From Mesorhizobium sp. WSM3859 (lineage in GTDB: Bacteria > Pseudomonadota > Alphaproteobacteria > Rhizobiales > Rhizobiaceae): a stretch of 64,000 bases of DNA. The translations under genes were made by a program, and so were the position numbers. The notes under the pieces are model-generated. The model was not told where the DNA came from. It saw nothing but the letters and a program-made list of their open reading frames with translations, and did not search any database. The stretch's first letter is position 1, and each line of letters starts with the position of its first letter. This document shows, piece by piece, positions 55,564 through 64,000 of this stretch. The stretch spans positions 186,001 through 250,000 of the forward strand of contig NZ_NSGG01000003.1 of the NCBI RefSeq assembly GCF_002295065.1, read 5' to 3'.

Positions 55564-57048
55564 TCAATTCCCGTAGCGCTTGCGCAGATGCTCGGTGAAA
55601 TAGGCTGCGTTCAGCTTCTCGCCGGTGGCGCGCTCGAGCAGCTCCGGCGTCGACCAGCGCGAGCCCTGCGACCAGATTCTTGCGCGACGCCACTCGTTGA
55701 TGGCGCTGAAATCGCCCTTGGCGAGCTCCTCGTCGGCCGACGGGTGCTCCCTGGTCAAGGCCGCCCATTGCTGCGCCGCCATCATGGCGCCCAGCGTGTA
55801 GGACGGGAAATAGCCGAAGGCGGCGCCCGGCCAGTGCACGTCCTGCATCGGCCCGTCCGCCGGGTTGTCGATGGTCGAGAGGCCGAGATAGTCGCGCATC
55901 TTGGCGTCCCATGCCTCGGGCAGGTTGGCAACTTCCAGCCGGCCGGACACGAGTTCCTGCTCGAGCTCGTAGCGCAGGATGACATGCAGCGGATAGGTGA
56001 CCTCGTCGGCGTCGACGCGGATCAGGCCGCGCTCGACATGGTGGACATGCGGCAGGATGTCGTCGAGCGACCAGGCTTCGCCGAGATGTCTTTCGACCAT
56101 CGGCAGCGCCCAGCGCCAGAAGGCCGGGTTGCGGCCGATCTGCTTTTCGACGAACAGGCTCTGGCTCTCATGCACCGCCATGCCGCGCGCCTTGCCGAGC
56201 GGCCAATGCGACCAGGCCTTCGGCAGGTTCTGCTCGTAGAGCGCATGACCGGTCTCGTGCAGCACGCCCATCAGCGCCGAGAGGAAATCGGAGGTCTTGT
56301 AACGGGTGGTGATGCGCACATCGGTCGGCACGCCGCCGCAGAAGGGATGGTGCGACACCGACAGCGAGCCATGGGTTAGGTCGAAGCCGACCGACGCCAT
56401 CATGGCAAGGCCGAGCTCGCGCTGCCTTTCGATGGCGTAGCTGCCGGAGAGCGGCTTCAACGGGTGCTTCGCCAGCCGTGCATCCTGCACAGCCAGCGCA
56501 TGCGGCAGGAAATCCTTGAGGAAGGCCTTCAGCTCGGCAAACACCGGCGTGATGTCGGCGGCGCGGTTGCCGGGATCATACTGCTCCATCAGCGCGTCAT
56601 AGGGGGCGAGGCCGAGCGCATCGGCGCGCAGCGCCGCTTCCTCGCGCACCAGGGCCACGACGCCTTCCAGCGCCGGCAGGAAGCCCGCCCAGTCGTTCCT
56701 GGCGCGCAAGCTCCGCCAGAGCTGCTCGGAACGCATGCGCGCCACCGTCTGCCGCTCGACGAACTCGGCCGGCAGGCAGGTGAGGTTGGTGTATTGGCGA
56801 CGCAGTTCCCTGACGGCCGCCTGCTGCTCCTCGCTGAGCGGTTCGGCTTCGGCGGCGGCGATCCAGTCGACGATCTCCGGCGCGGTCGCCTGGCGATGCA
56901 GCATGCCGGCAAGCGAGGACATAGCCTCGGCGCGCTTCTCGCCGCCGCCGACCGCCATATGGGTCGCCTCGTCGGCGCCGAGGATGGCCAGCGCGTGTTC
57001 CAGCGCTTCGAGCTTGTGGCCGAGTTCGTCGAGTTTTTGGAAGGACAT
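55564..57048 (-). CDS. M32-family metallocarboxypeptidase
   Basis: 494 residues. The zinc motif HETGH (about residue 263, LHETGHALYEQ) and the following VHESQSLFVEKQIGR are family signatures. It removes C-terminal residues from peptides in the cytoplasm. ATG 57048 (MSFQKLDELGHKLEAL) is chosen. It is convergent with the ABC exporter. Confidence 0.95.
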   Translation of the reverse strand: MSFQKLDELGHKLEALEHALAILGADEATHMAVGGGEKRAEAMSSLAGMLHRQATAPEIVDWIAAAEAEPLSEEQQAAVRELRRQYTNLTCLPAEFVERQTVARMRSEQLWRSLRARNDWAGFLPALEGVVALVREEAALRADALGLAPYDALMEQYDPGNRAADITPVFAELKAFLKDFLPHALAVQDARLAKHPLKPLSGSYAIERQRELGLAMMASVGFDLTHGSLSVSHHPFCGGVPTDVRITTRYKTSDFLSALMGVLHETGHALYEQNLPKAWSHWPLGKARGMAVHESQSLFVEKQIGRNPAFWRWALPMVERHLGEAWSLDDILPHVHHVERGLIRVDADEVTYPLHVILRYELEQELVSGRLEVANLPEAWDAKMRDYLGLSTIDNPADGPMQDVHWPGAAFGYFPSYTLGAMMAAQQWAALTREHPSADEELAKGDFSAINEWRRARIWSQGSRWSTPELLERATGEKLNAAYFTEHLRKRYGN

Positions 57049-57194
57049 GATGGATCCCAGCTTCAATTTGGCTGGCGCGAAAAGATACCAAGGCATCGCG
57101 CTTGGCAACCCTGCCTGGGAGCGGTGGGACCAGCCGTCTTGCCTTGTGAGGCTGCGGCGTGATCAATGCCGGGAACAAAATGCTGGAGGGGACG

Positions 57195-57548
57195 ATGATC
57201 GGCAATATCCTGGTCGGGCTGGTGGCGCTGATCCATTGCTATATCGTCTATCTGGAGATGGTGCTGTGGGACACGCCGAGCGGCCACAAGGCGTTCAAGC
57301 TGACGCCTGAATTCGCCAGCGCTTCGAAGGTGCTTGCCGCCAATCAGGGACTCTACAACGGCTTTCTCGCCGCGGGCCTGATCTGGGGTCTCTACCTCGG
57401 CACTGCGGGCTTTCAGATCAAGATGTTCTTCCTGCTCTGCGTCGCGATAGCCGGCCTCTACGGCGCGGCGACCGTCGGCCGCAAGATCCTCTTCATCCAG
57501 ACGGTGCCGGCGGTGCTTGCCATCCTCGCTCTCTGGTTCGGCCTGTAA
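57195..57548 (+). CDS. DUF1304-family membrane protein
   Basis: 117 residues with four membrane segments; LVGLVALIHCYIVYLEMVLWDTPSG and ANQGLYNGFLAAGLIWGL are the DUF1304 hallmarks. Function unknown. GGAGGGGACG stands before ATG 57195; earlier in-frame starts at 57159 and 57180 are less likely. Confidence 0.88.
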   Translation: MIGNILVGLVALIHCYIVYLEMVLWDTPSGHKAFKLTPEFASASKVLAANQGLYNGFLAAGLIWGLYLGTAGFQIKMFFLLCVAIAGLYGAATVGRKILFIQTVPAVLAILALWFGL

Positions 57549-57629
57549 TCGAAACGCCGATCGAAAAAGGACGCCCTCGGGGCCAAATCCCGGAGGCGCC
57601 AGGTGGTCCCTTCCGTTCCTCCGAAGACG

Positions 57630-58055
57630 TCAGCCGTTCGGATAGTTTCCGCCGTCGGAGCCGTCGCCCATCATGAAGCCGCTGCCGGTGTCGTTCATTA
57701 GCCTCTGGTCGACATTGTCGAGCCTGCGCAGCAGCTCATGATATTGCGCGGACGGAATCCTGCCGTGATCCGAAGCCGCGACATGCTCGGCGGCCTGGCT
57801 GATGCGCGCGGCGCGTTTATGCAGTTGCTGCGCTTCGGAAGCCGAGATGTTGTTTGCTTCGCGGGCGTCCGTGATGCCCTGGTCCACGCCTCGGATCTGC
57901 TCGATCAGGCTGGTCACGCGCGGGCCGGTGAAATCGGTTGGATCGCTCGCGTCGAGCGCCCCCTTGTGATGCCCGGCCGCGTGGGCGCCGGCGAGCGGGG
58001 CGGCGACCAGAGCCGCGGCGAGGGTTGCAGTCTTGAGTGAAATTGAAGCGCGCAT
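57630..58055 (-). CDS. Secreted small protein of unknown function
   Basis: 141 residues. Signal peptide 1-26 (ending GAHAA), then a helical domain with HHKGALDASDPTDFTGPRVTSLIEQIRGVDQGITDAREANNISASEAQQLHKRAARI and a Gly/Asp/Asn-rich end. It has the look of a small periplasmic helical protein. No neighbour suggests a function; the 250 bp upstream hold no gene. Confidence 0.75.
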   Translation of the reverse strand: MRASISLKTATLAAALVAAPLAGAHAAGHHKGALDASDPTDFTGPRVTSLIEQIRGVDQGITDAREANNISASEAQQLHKRAARISQAAEHVAASDHGRIPSAQYHELLRRLDNVDQRLMNDTGSGFMMGDGSDGGNYPNG

Positions 58056-58305
58056 GGCGACGCATCCTCCTGCCAAGGAAGGGAGCGGTCGCGCCGCCAG
58101 CCTTCCGACCTTGCGGGCCATCCGGTTCCGTCGCGTCGCGATGGGAGGCATCGCCGGCGGTCCCCGGCCCTGCGCGACAAATTAGGTGCGCCGATTGCCG
58201 ATGTGTAATTAAAAAAAGATAATGTTTTCAGGTCTTGCCGCCGGAACTTGGCGCGCTAAGTATTCAGCCGACGAACAACTTCCCGTGACTTGGCGTGACG
58301 ATAGT

Positions 58306-59334
58306 TCACCGTTCGGTGAGCTTCAGTTCAATGCGGCGGTTCTTGCTGCGCGCCTCGTCGGTGTCGGCGGGGTCGAGTGGCTGGAACTCGCCGAAACCGG
58401 CGGCGACCAGGCGGTTGGCCGGCACGCCGTTCTCGATCAGGAACTTCACCACCGAGGTGGCGCGCGCGGTCGACAGTTCCCAATTGTCGCGATAGCGGCC
58501 TGTGCCGGACAGCGGCTTGTTGTCGGTGTGGCCATCGACGCGCAGCACCCAGCTGATCTCCGGCGGGATTTCCTTCTGCAATTCGATGATGGCGTCGGCG
58601 AGCTTCTTCATCTCCACCTTGCCGGCATCGTTGATCTCGTCGGAACCGGTCGGGAACAGCACCTCCGACTGGAAGACGAAGCGGTCGCCGACGATACGGA
58701 TGTTCTCGCGGTCGGCGAGGATTTCGCGCAGGCGGCCGAAGAAGTCGGAACGGTAGCGGTTGAGTTCCTGGACGCGCTGCGCCAGCGCCACGTTCAGGCG
58801 GCGGCCGAGATCGGCGATCTTGGTGTTGGAGTCGCGGTCGCGCTGTTCGGAGACGTTGAGCGCGTCTTCCAGCGCGCCGATCTGCTTGCGCAACGCTGCG
58901 ATCTGCTGGTTGAGGATCTCGACCTGGCTCAGCGCCTGCTGGCTGATCTGGCGCTGGTTGCTGAGCTCGCCGGAAAGCTGGTCGGCCCGCTTGTTGGCCG
59001 CGTCGCCAGCGCCGGCTCCCTGCGCCAGCAATTGTTCGAGCCGGCTCTTCTCCGCTTGCGCGGCCGACAGCGACGCCTGCAGGTTGGAGAGCGTATCTTC
59101 CTTGTCCTGGCTGTTGGTGCGCTCCAGCGCCAAGAGCTGGGTCAGCTCGTTGATCTGCGAGTTGAGCCGGTTCAGCACCGTGTCCTTGCCGGAGATCTCG
59201 CGGCTGAGCAGGAACTGCGCCAGCACGAAGACGGTGAGCAGGAACATGATGGCCAGAAGCAGCGTCGACAGCGCGTCGACGAAGCCCGGCCAATAGTCGA
59301 TGCGGCGGTCGGCGCGCCGTCTTGCCAGCGCCAC
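58306..59334 (-). CDS. MotB/OmpA-like peptidoglycan-binding protein
   Basis: 342 residues from GTG 59334. One N-terminal membrane helix (DYWPGFVDALSTLLLAIMFLLTVFVLAQFLL) contains an Asp like the ion-binding Asp of MotB. A coiled coil (about 45-175) is followed by an OmpA-C domain (VLFPTGSDEINDAGK, VDGHTDNKPLSG, NRRIELKL) that binds peptidoglycan. It starts one base after the MotA-like stop, so the two form a stator-like complex. No flagellar genes are nearby. Confidence 0.9.
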   Translation of the reverse strand: MALARRRADRRIDYWPGFVDALSTLLLAIMFLLTVFVLAQFLLSREISGKDTVLNRLNSQINELTQLLALERTNSQDKEDTLSNLQASLSAAQAEKSRLEQLLAQGAGAGDAANKRADQLSGELSNQRQISQQALSQVEILNQQIAALRKQIGALEDALNVSEQRDRDSNTKIADLGRRLNVALAQRVQELNRYRSDFFGRLREILADRENIRIVGDRFVFQSEVLFPTGSDEINDAGKVEMKKLADAIIELQKEIPPEISWVLRVDGHTDNKPLSGTGRYRDNWELSTARATSVVKFLIENGVPANRLVAAGFGEFQPLDPADTDEARSKNRRIELKLTER

Positions 59335-59335
59335 G

Positions 59336-60355
59336 TCAGTGGACCCCTTGCTTCTTCAGCGCGTCGGCGATCTTTTCCAGCGTGTTGCGCATGGCTTTCT
59401 GCTCATCGGACTGGGCCTCGACCCAGTCGCGCATGATCTGCTGCTCGGAGCGCATGTTCTTCACCAGCCCCGAGATGCCGTCGGCAAGATTGGCCATGGC
59501 GGTGGCGACGCGCGGATTGGAGCCGCCGCCATTTTCCTGCAGGCTGCGCAGCCGCTCCGACAGCAGTCGGATGTCCTCGGAGGATTCGGTCTTGGCCGTG
59601 TCGGAAACGACGATGTCCGACGACAGGTCGGTGACCGAGGACAGCCAGTTTTCGAGCTCCGTGTAGAAGCGGGTCTGGGCGCGGCCGGCCTGCAGGTCGA
59701 GGAAGCCGAGGACCAGCGAGCCGGAAAGGCCGAACAGCGAGGACGAAAACGCGGTGCCCATGCCGGCGAGCGGCGCAGACAGGCCCTGCTTCAGCGCATC
59801 AAGCACAGCCGCGGCATCGCCGGTGCCGGGGTCCAGCGCCTCGATCGTCTCGCGGATCGAGGCGATGGTGTTGAGCAGGCCCCAGAAGGTGCCGAGCAGG
59901 CCAAGGAACACAAGCAGGCCGACCAGATAGCGCGAGGTGTCGCGGCTTTCGTCGAGGCGGGTGGCGATAGAATCAAGCATCGTGCGCATCGAGGAGGTCG
60001 AAAACGCCATCGAGGACGAGCGGCCGATCATCGCCTTCATCGGCGCCAGCAGGACGGGCTCCGTGGTCTCGGAGCCGGCGCGGAAGGAGTTGACCCAGCG
60101 CACCTCGCGAAACAGCCGTCCCACCTGCGTGAACGCAAGCAGGATGCCGACCCCCAGCACGCCGACGATCAATCCGTTGAGGCCGGGATTGCTGGAGAAG
60201 GCGGTGGAGATCTGGCGGGTGAGGATGGCGGCGATGAAAGCGACGATGATCAGGAAGATCATCATGGTGAGCAGGAAGACCTGCGGGCTCGACAGCTTGT
60301 GCGGATCGTAGACCAGGACGTCCGATCGCCTGCCGAAGGATCTGAGAAAAGCCAT
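59336..60355 (-). CDS. MotA/TolQ/ExbB-like inner-membrane protein
   Basis: 339 residues. Membrane helices near 25-48, 62-82, 142-165 and 195-220, with the proton-channel-like segment LVGLLVFLGLLGTFWGLLNTIASI and GMGTAFSSSLFGLSGSLVLGFLDL characteristic of the MotA/ExbB superfamily. C-terminal cytoplasmic helices follow. It should harvest ion flow to drive the MotB-like partner; the process is unknown, possibly envelope maintenance. Conserved as a pair in Rhizobiales. Confidence 0.9.
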   Translation of the reverse strand: MAFLRSFGRRSDVLVYDPHKLSSPQVFLLTMMIFLIIVAFIAAILTRQISTAFSSNPGLNGLIVGVLGVGILLAFTQVGRLFREVRWVNSFRAGSETTEPVLLAPMKAMIGRSSSMAFSTSSMRTMLDSIATRLDESRDTSRYLVGLLVFLGLLGTFWGLLNTIASIRETIEALDPGTGDAAAVLDALKQGLSAPLAGMGTAFSSSLFGLSGSLVLGFLDLQAGRAQTRFYTELENWLSSVTDLSSDIVVSDTAKTESSEDIRLLSERLRSLQENGGGSNPRVATAMANLADGISGLVKNMRSEQQIMRDWVEAQSDEQKAMRNTLEKIADALKKQGVH

Positions 60356-60466
60356 CCGTGCCCCGTTTCCGATGCCACCGCCGCAGAATTGCCGCGACTC
60401 TAAACGGAATTGTGACCAAATTGAATGGCGCTTTGCAATATCGCCCGATAGGCCCGCGCCGTAGGC

Positions 60467-61159
60467 CTAGAACCGGTTGACGACCAGGCAGTCGACCATG
60501 GCGGCGAGATGCAAGCCGGCCCCGGCCACGACGAAGCCGTGCCAGACCGCATTGTGGAAGCGCAGGCCCTTCCAGGCGAAGAAGATAACGCCGCAGGAAT
60601 AGACGATGCCGCCGGCGACGAGCAGCGCGACAGAGGCGGTCGGCAGTGTCTGGACCAGCGGTCCAGCCAGCACGACGCCGCTCCAGCCGATGGCCAGGTA
60701 GAAGACGATGGCCAGCCGGTCGTAGCGGCCGGGCAGGAACATCTTGATGGCGATGCCGGCCGCTGCCGCGCCCCACACGACGACGATCATAGGCAGCGCC
60801 AGCGGCGAGTTGTTGAGCTGGGCGAGGAAGGGCGTGTAGGTGGCGGCGATCAAGAGATAGATCGCGGCATGATCGAAGCGGCGCAGGATCCATTTCGCCG
60901 GCCACGACACCGGCCACAGATTGTAGGCTAGCGACACCGACAGCACGGTGAGCAGCGACACGACATAGAAGACGGCGGCGACATACTCGCCCGGGCCGGA
61001 ATGGAATGCGGCGAGCGCCAGGAAGGCCGAACCGGCGGCGATCGCAAGCACGATGCCGACAGCATGGACGATGCCATCGGCGATCATCTCGGCGCGCGAA
61101 TAGTGCCAGCGCCCCACAAAGGGGATCTCAAGCCTCGTATCTGCACGCGTGTCGTTCAT
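60467..61159 (-). CDS. Hemolysin III / AdipoR-family membrane protein
   Basis: 230 residues with seven membrane helices. The metal ligands typical of the PAQR superfamily are seen as DGIVHAVG near the start and FHNAVWHGFVVAGAGLHLAAM at the end. Despite the name, most bacterial members have housekeeping or membrane-lipid roles. Monocistronic. Confidence 0.92.
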   Translation of the reverse strand: MNDTRADTRLEIPFVGRWHYSRAEMIADGIVHAVGIVLAIAAGSAFLALAAFHSGPGEYVAAVFYVVSLLTVLSVSLAYNLWPVSWPAKWILRRFDHAAIYLLIAATYTPFLAQLNNSPLALPMIVVVWGAAAAGIAIKMFLPGRYDRLAIVFYLAIGWSGVVLAGPLVQTLPTASVALLVAGGIVYSCGVIFFAWKGLRFHNAVWHGFVVAGAGLHLAAMVDCLVVNRF

Positions 61160-61334
61160 GAATGATCCTGCAGACCCTAATCTGGGCGGTCGCGGACCAT
61201 TATTTCAAGCTTCGGTTGCGGTTTTGCGACTGCGCCGCCGCGCGTCCTTTCGACGCTGCAGCACTTTAATTTGCACGAGCCTTTCCGAGAATCGATTCCG
61301 ACTTTCGGACTAAGGGCGTCAGCGCCATTGCCGG

Positions 61335-62135
61335 TCAACGAGGAGCCAACGGCGTCTTCACGGTCTTAAGCAGCGCGCGCTGGATGAGCTCGTTGCCGGC
61401 GACGACCTCGCCGTTGTTCAGCATGTCCTGCGCGCCATCCATGTCGGAGACGAAGCCGCCGGCTTCGCGCACCAGCAGGATGCCGGCAGCGATATCCCAG
61501 GACGACAGGCCGGTTTCCCAGAAACCGTCCATGCGTCCGGCAGCGACATAGGCAAGGTCGAGCGCCGCGGAGCCCAGCCGGCGCACGCCCGAGACTTCCG
61601 CCATGACATTGCGCAATTCGATCAGGAAATTGCCGTGCTGGCCGCGGCCGAGATGCGGCACGCCGCAGCCGATCACCGCGTCGGTCAGCTTGGAACGTCC
61701 GGCAACGCGCAGCCGGCGGTCGTTCATGAAGGCGCCGCCGCCGCGCTCGGCGGTGTAGAGCTCGTCCATCGCCGGATTGTAGACGACGCCGGCGACGACC
61801 TGGCCCTGGCGCTCGAGCGCGATCGACACCGAGAAGAGCGGGATGCCGTGCAGGAAGTTGGTGGTGCCGTCGAGCGGATCGACGATCCAGCGGTGCTGGG
61901 CGTCCTCGCCTTCGACCGCACCCCGCTCCTCCATCAGGAAGGCATAGCCCGGCCGCGCCTTCGACAATTCGGCGAAGACGATCTCTTCGGCCTTGCGGTC
62001 GGCCTGGCTGACATAGTCGCCCGGTCCCTTCATCGAAACCTGCAGGTTCTGCACCTCGCCGAAGTCGCGCGACAGCGAGCGGCCGGCCTTCATCGCGGCT
62101 TGGACCATGACGTTGAGGAGAGCGGAACGCGCCAT
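61335..62135 (-). CDS. Inositol monophosphatase family protein (SuhB-like)
   Basis: 266 residues. Metal site motifs EERGA (about 70), WIVDPLDGTTNFLHGIP (about 84-100) and WDIAAGILLVREAGG (about 215-229). It hydrolyses inositol-1-phosphate or related sugar phosphates; SuhB also has a role in rRNA transcription in E. coli. Located 36 bp after efp on the same strand, so probably cotranscribed. Confidence 0.94.
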   Translation of the reverse strand: MARSALLNVMVQAAMKAGRSLSRDFGEVQNLQVSMKGPGDYVSQADRKAEEIVFAELSKARPGYAFLMEERGAVEGEDAQHRWIVDPLDGTTNFLHGIPLFSVSIALERQGQVVAGVVYNPAMDELYTAERGGGAFMNDRRLRVAGRSKLTDAVIGCGVPHLGRGQHGNFLIELRNVMAEVSGVRRLGSAALDLAYVAAGRMDGFWETGLSSWDIAAGILLVREAGGFVSDMDGAQDMLNNGEVVAGNELIQRALLKTVKTPLAPR

Positions 62136-62171
62136 TTTTTCTTCCTGGCTTTGTCTTCTACCGGCCGGCGC

Positions 62172-62738
62172 TCAATCCGCGCGGCGCATGTAGATGATTT
62201 CGTTGGTGTCGACGATGATGCGCTCGCCGGCCGAGATGAAGGGTGGCACCAGAACGCGGATGCCGTTCTCCAGCACCGCCGGCTTGTAGGAGGAGGCAGC
62301 CGTCTGGCCCCGCACCACCGGGTCGGCCTCGGTGACGGTCAGCGTCACCTGATCGGGCAGCGAGATGCCGATCGGCCGCTCCTCGTAAAGCTGCACCGTC
62401 ACCATCATGCCGTCCTGCAGGAAAGCGGCCCGCTCGCCGACGAAGTCCTTGGCCAGCTCGAGCTGCTCGTAGCTTTCGGTGTCCATGAACACCAGCGCGT
62501 CGCCCTGCTCGTAAAGGAAGGAGAAGTCCTTGAGGTCGAGCCTTATTTGCTCGACGGTTTCGGCCGAGCGGAAACGCTCGTTGAGCTTGGTGCCGTTGAT
62601 CAGGTTCTTCAGCTCGACCTGGTTGTAGGCGCCGCCCTTACCGGGCTTGACTGTGTTGGTCTTGACCGCAACCCAAAGCCCGCCATCGTGCTCGATGATG
62701 TAACCGGGACGGATTTCGTTGCCACTGATCTTGGCCAT
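62172..62738 (-). CDS. efp: Elongation factor P
   Basis: 188 residues, normal for EF-P. It relieves ribosome stalling at polyproline. Lys34 in KPGKGGAY is the residue modified by beta-lysylation in many bacteria. ATG 62738 ([12 protein letters not shown]) is chosen. Followed by the inositol-monophosphatase-family gene. Confidence 0.97.
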   Translation of the reverse strand: MAKISGNEIRPGYIIEHDGGLWVAVKTNTVKPGKGGAYNQVELKNLINGTKLNERFRSAETVEQIRLDLKDFSFLYEQGDALVFMDTESYEQLELAKDFVGERAAFLQDGMMVTVQLYEERPIGISLPDQVTLTVTEADPVVRGQTAASSYKPAVLENGIRVLVPPFISAGERIIVDTNEIIYMRRAD

Positions 62739-62853
62739 GGTGAACTGATCCGAGTGAGATTTTCTGGCGCGGGTCGCGCTTTGGCGCCTCCAAGACCACA
62801 AATCGCACATAGTGGCAAGGGAGGAGCCCAAGCGGTCGCCGCGGCGACGCGCC

Positions 62854-64000
62854 TCAAGGCAGCCGATTTGCCTTTTGCAGCGCCTGCTTGGTCTGGTCGT
62901 CGTCGAGGCCCTGCAGGAAGTCGTCCATCTGCGGGTCGATCAATCCGGCGCGGCGGGCGACGATATACCAGGCGCCGGCGAGGATCAGGTCGGGGTCCGT
63001 GCCGATGCCGCCCATATAGAGCTTGGCGAGGCGGTTCTGGGCGGCGACATTGCCGCCTTGCGCCGCCCGCCTCATCCAGGCAAAGCCGGATTTCAGGTCG
63101 CGCTCGCCACCGCGTCCCTCGATCATCCAGGCCGCGAGGTCGATCTGCGCCGTGTCGTAGTTCTGCCGCGCGGCTTGCGCCAGGAGGATACGCGCCTGGG
63201 CGTCGTTATGCGGCTTGCCGCCGGCGCCATTGGCATAGAGCTGCGCCATCGCATATTGCGCGTCGGCAAGGCCGGTGGCGGCCGCGCGCTCGTAGTAGAC
63301 GGCGGCCTTCACAAGCCCGGCATCGCCGGGATCCTGCTGGACAAGCAACTGGGCGAAGTTGAACTGCGCCAGCCGGTTGCCAGCCTCGGCCGAGGCCTGC
63401 ATCAGCGCGAAGGCGCCCTTTTCGTCCTTCTTCACATAGCGGCCATCGAGCAGCATCAGCGCATATTGGAACTGCGCCTCCGGCACGCCCTGTTCGGCGG
63501 CCAGCCCATACCATTTTGCGGCCTCGGCCGGATTGAGCGGCACGCCCAGCCCGCGCGACAGGATTTCGGCTACCAGTGTCTCGGCCGCCGGATCGCCGTT
63601 CTTGGCACGCTCCATGGCAAGGTTGTAGGCGGTCTTGTAAAGGCCGCGCTGGAAGGCGCCATAGGCGGCGTCCGGCTGCTTGGCGCCGAAACGGTCGGGG
63701 TTGACGGCGTCGGCCGATGGCGGCGTCATGGTGGCAGGCTGCGGCAAGGTGTTCTGGATCGGCTTGTCGATATGCAGATCGCTGCCGAACCTGCTCGTAT
63801 CCGGGGCGCCAGCGTCCGGCGTGGCTGTGTCCGGTTTACCCGTGCCCGTCGTGCCCGTGTCCGGCTTGGTCGCATCCGGCTTGGCTGGGTCGGGCGTGCC
63901 CTTGTCCGGCGCACTCGTCTCCGGCCGGGGCTGGGGCAGAGGCACGGTCTCGGTCGCGCTCGCCGTTTCGCTCGGCCAGCAAGCCGGAACCAGCAAGCCG
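62854..64000 (-). CDS. Sel1-repeat (TPR-like) protein with Pro/Thr-rich linker, partial
   Basis: The frame is open to the window edge, so the start lies beyond it. The first visible residues ([14 protein letters not shown]) look like the end of a signal peptide. A Pro/Asp/Thr-rich linker of about 60 residues ([22 protein letters not shown]) precedes about six Sel1-like repeats of ~36 residues ([28 protein letters not shown]). A periplasmic scaffold for protein contacts is likely. The DNA of the linker shows short tandem repeats. Confidence 0.85.
   Translation of the reverse strand, partial: GLLVPACWPSETASATETVPLPQPRPETSAPDKGTPDPAKPDATKPDTGTTGTGKPDTATPDAGAPDTSRFGSDLHIDKPIQNTLPQPATMTPPSADAVNPDRFGAKQPDAAYGAFQRGLYKTAYNLAMERAKNGDPAAETLVAEILSRGLGVPLNPAEAAKWYGLAAEQGVPEAQFQYALMLLDGRYVKKDEKGAFALMQASAEAGNRLAQFNFAQLLVQQDPGDAGLVKAAVYYERAAATGLADAQYAMAQLYANGAGGKPHNDAQARILLAQAARQNYDTAQIDLAAWMIEGRGGERDLKSGFAWMRRAAQGGNVAAQNRLAKLYMGGIGTDPDLILAGAWYIVARRAGLIDPQMDDFLQGLDDDQTKQALQKANRLP

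Noticed and set aside
58306..60355. MotA/MotB-like pair as a Zorya anti-phage system (ZorA/ZorB)
   Set aside because: No ZorC/ZorD or ZorE-like helicase or nuclease is adjacent; neighbours are hemolysin III and a small secreted protein, and the pair looks like a core Hyphomicrobiales locus.
61635..63362. Long plus-strand open frame opposite the inositol-monophosphatase, efp and Sel1 genes
   Set aside because: It runs across three conserved minus-strand genes and has no recognisable domain.

Overview
The window looks like chromosomal DNA of a high-GC alphaproteobacterium of the Hyphomicrobiales (Rhizobiales), most probably Mesorhizobium or a close relative. This is inferred from gene order (obgE-proB-proA-nadD ... 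rsfS-rlmH-EnvC-like-ctpA-DUF610-rppH; a liv cluster with a small DUF6867-type membrane protein; gapR; a MoxR/VWA pair), from protein similarity recalled from those genera, and from abundant intergenic palindromic repeats of the kind seen there. No rRNA, tRNA, CRISPR array, prophage or complete insertion sequence was seen.

Layout. 1-12.8 kb is a housekeeping block on the + strand: end of obgE, proline synthesis (proB, proA), NAD synthesis (nadD), an MFS exporter, a RidA-like protein, a reverse-strand MscS channel, ribosome silencing (rsfS), rRNA methylation (rlmH), a cell-envelope set (EnvC-like factor, S41 protease, DUF610 deacetylase-like protein) and rppH. 13-15.7 kb carries alanine racemase and D-amino-acid dehydrogenase. 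15.7-18.3 kb holds the most unusual locus: two lipoproteins encoded with a 4-bp overlap, one with a phospholipase-A2-like Ca-loop and His-Asp motif, the other with two phospholipase D (HKD) motifs. 18.5-24.7 kb is a patchwork of regulators, mmsA (whose 3' end is repeated downstream), an SDR/SnoaL/HxlR set and two paralogous tiny secreted proteins.

24.7-28.7 kb is a hydroxyproline catabolic cluster: a GntR regulator divergent from a DapA-family deaminase, a D-amino-acid dehydrogenase and 4-hydroxyproline epimerase, with AT-rich palindromic operators between. A LysR regulator and a solitary ectoine-synthase-like gene follow. 30.6-36.4 kb is the branched-chain amino acid ABC transporter livH-M-G-F plus a small membrane protein and the binding protein. 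Pyruvate carboxylase, gapR, msrB, a VWA/GNAT/MoxR group, a probable 6S RNA, 5-formyl-THF cyclo-ligase, a BrnT-type toxin-antitoxin pair overlapping a YmdB-type phosphoesterase, and a TerC-family protein run to 48.5 kb.

48.7-64 kb has an ArsR-controlled SRPBCC/VOC operon, yebC, a SelW-like protein, a TetR/DUF1772 pair, rpmE, an MsbA-like exporter, an M32 carboxypeptidase, a MotA/MotB-like pair outside any flagellar cluster, hemolysin III, an inositol-monophosphatase-family protein, efp and a Sel1-repeat protein cut by the window end.

Most genes are ordinary core functions. The PLA2/PLD lipoprotein pair, the toxin-antitoxin pair coupled to ymdB, the orphan ectC, the basic tail on LivG, and the repeat-derived N-terminus of the D-hydroxyproline dehydrogenase deserve the closest look.
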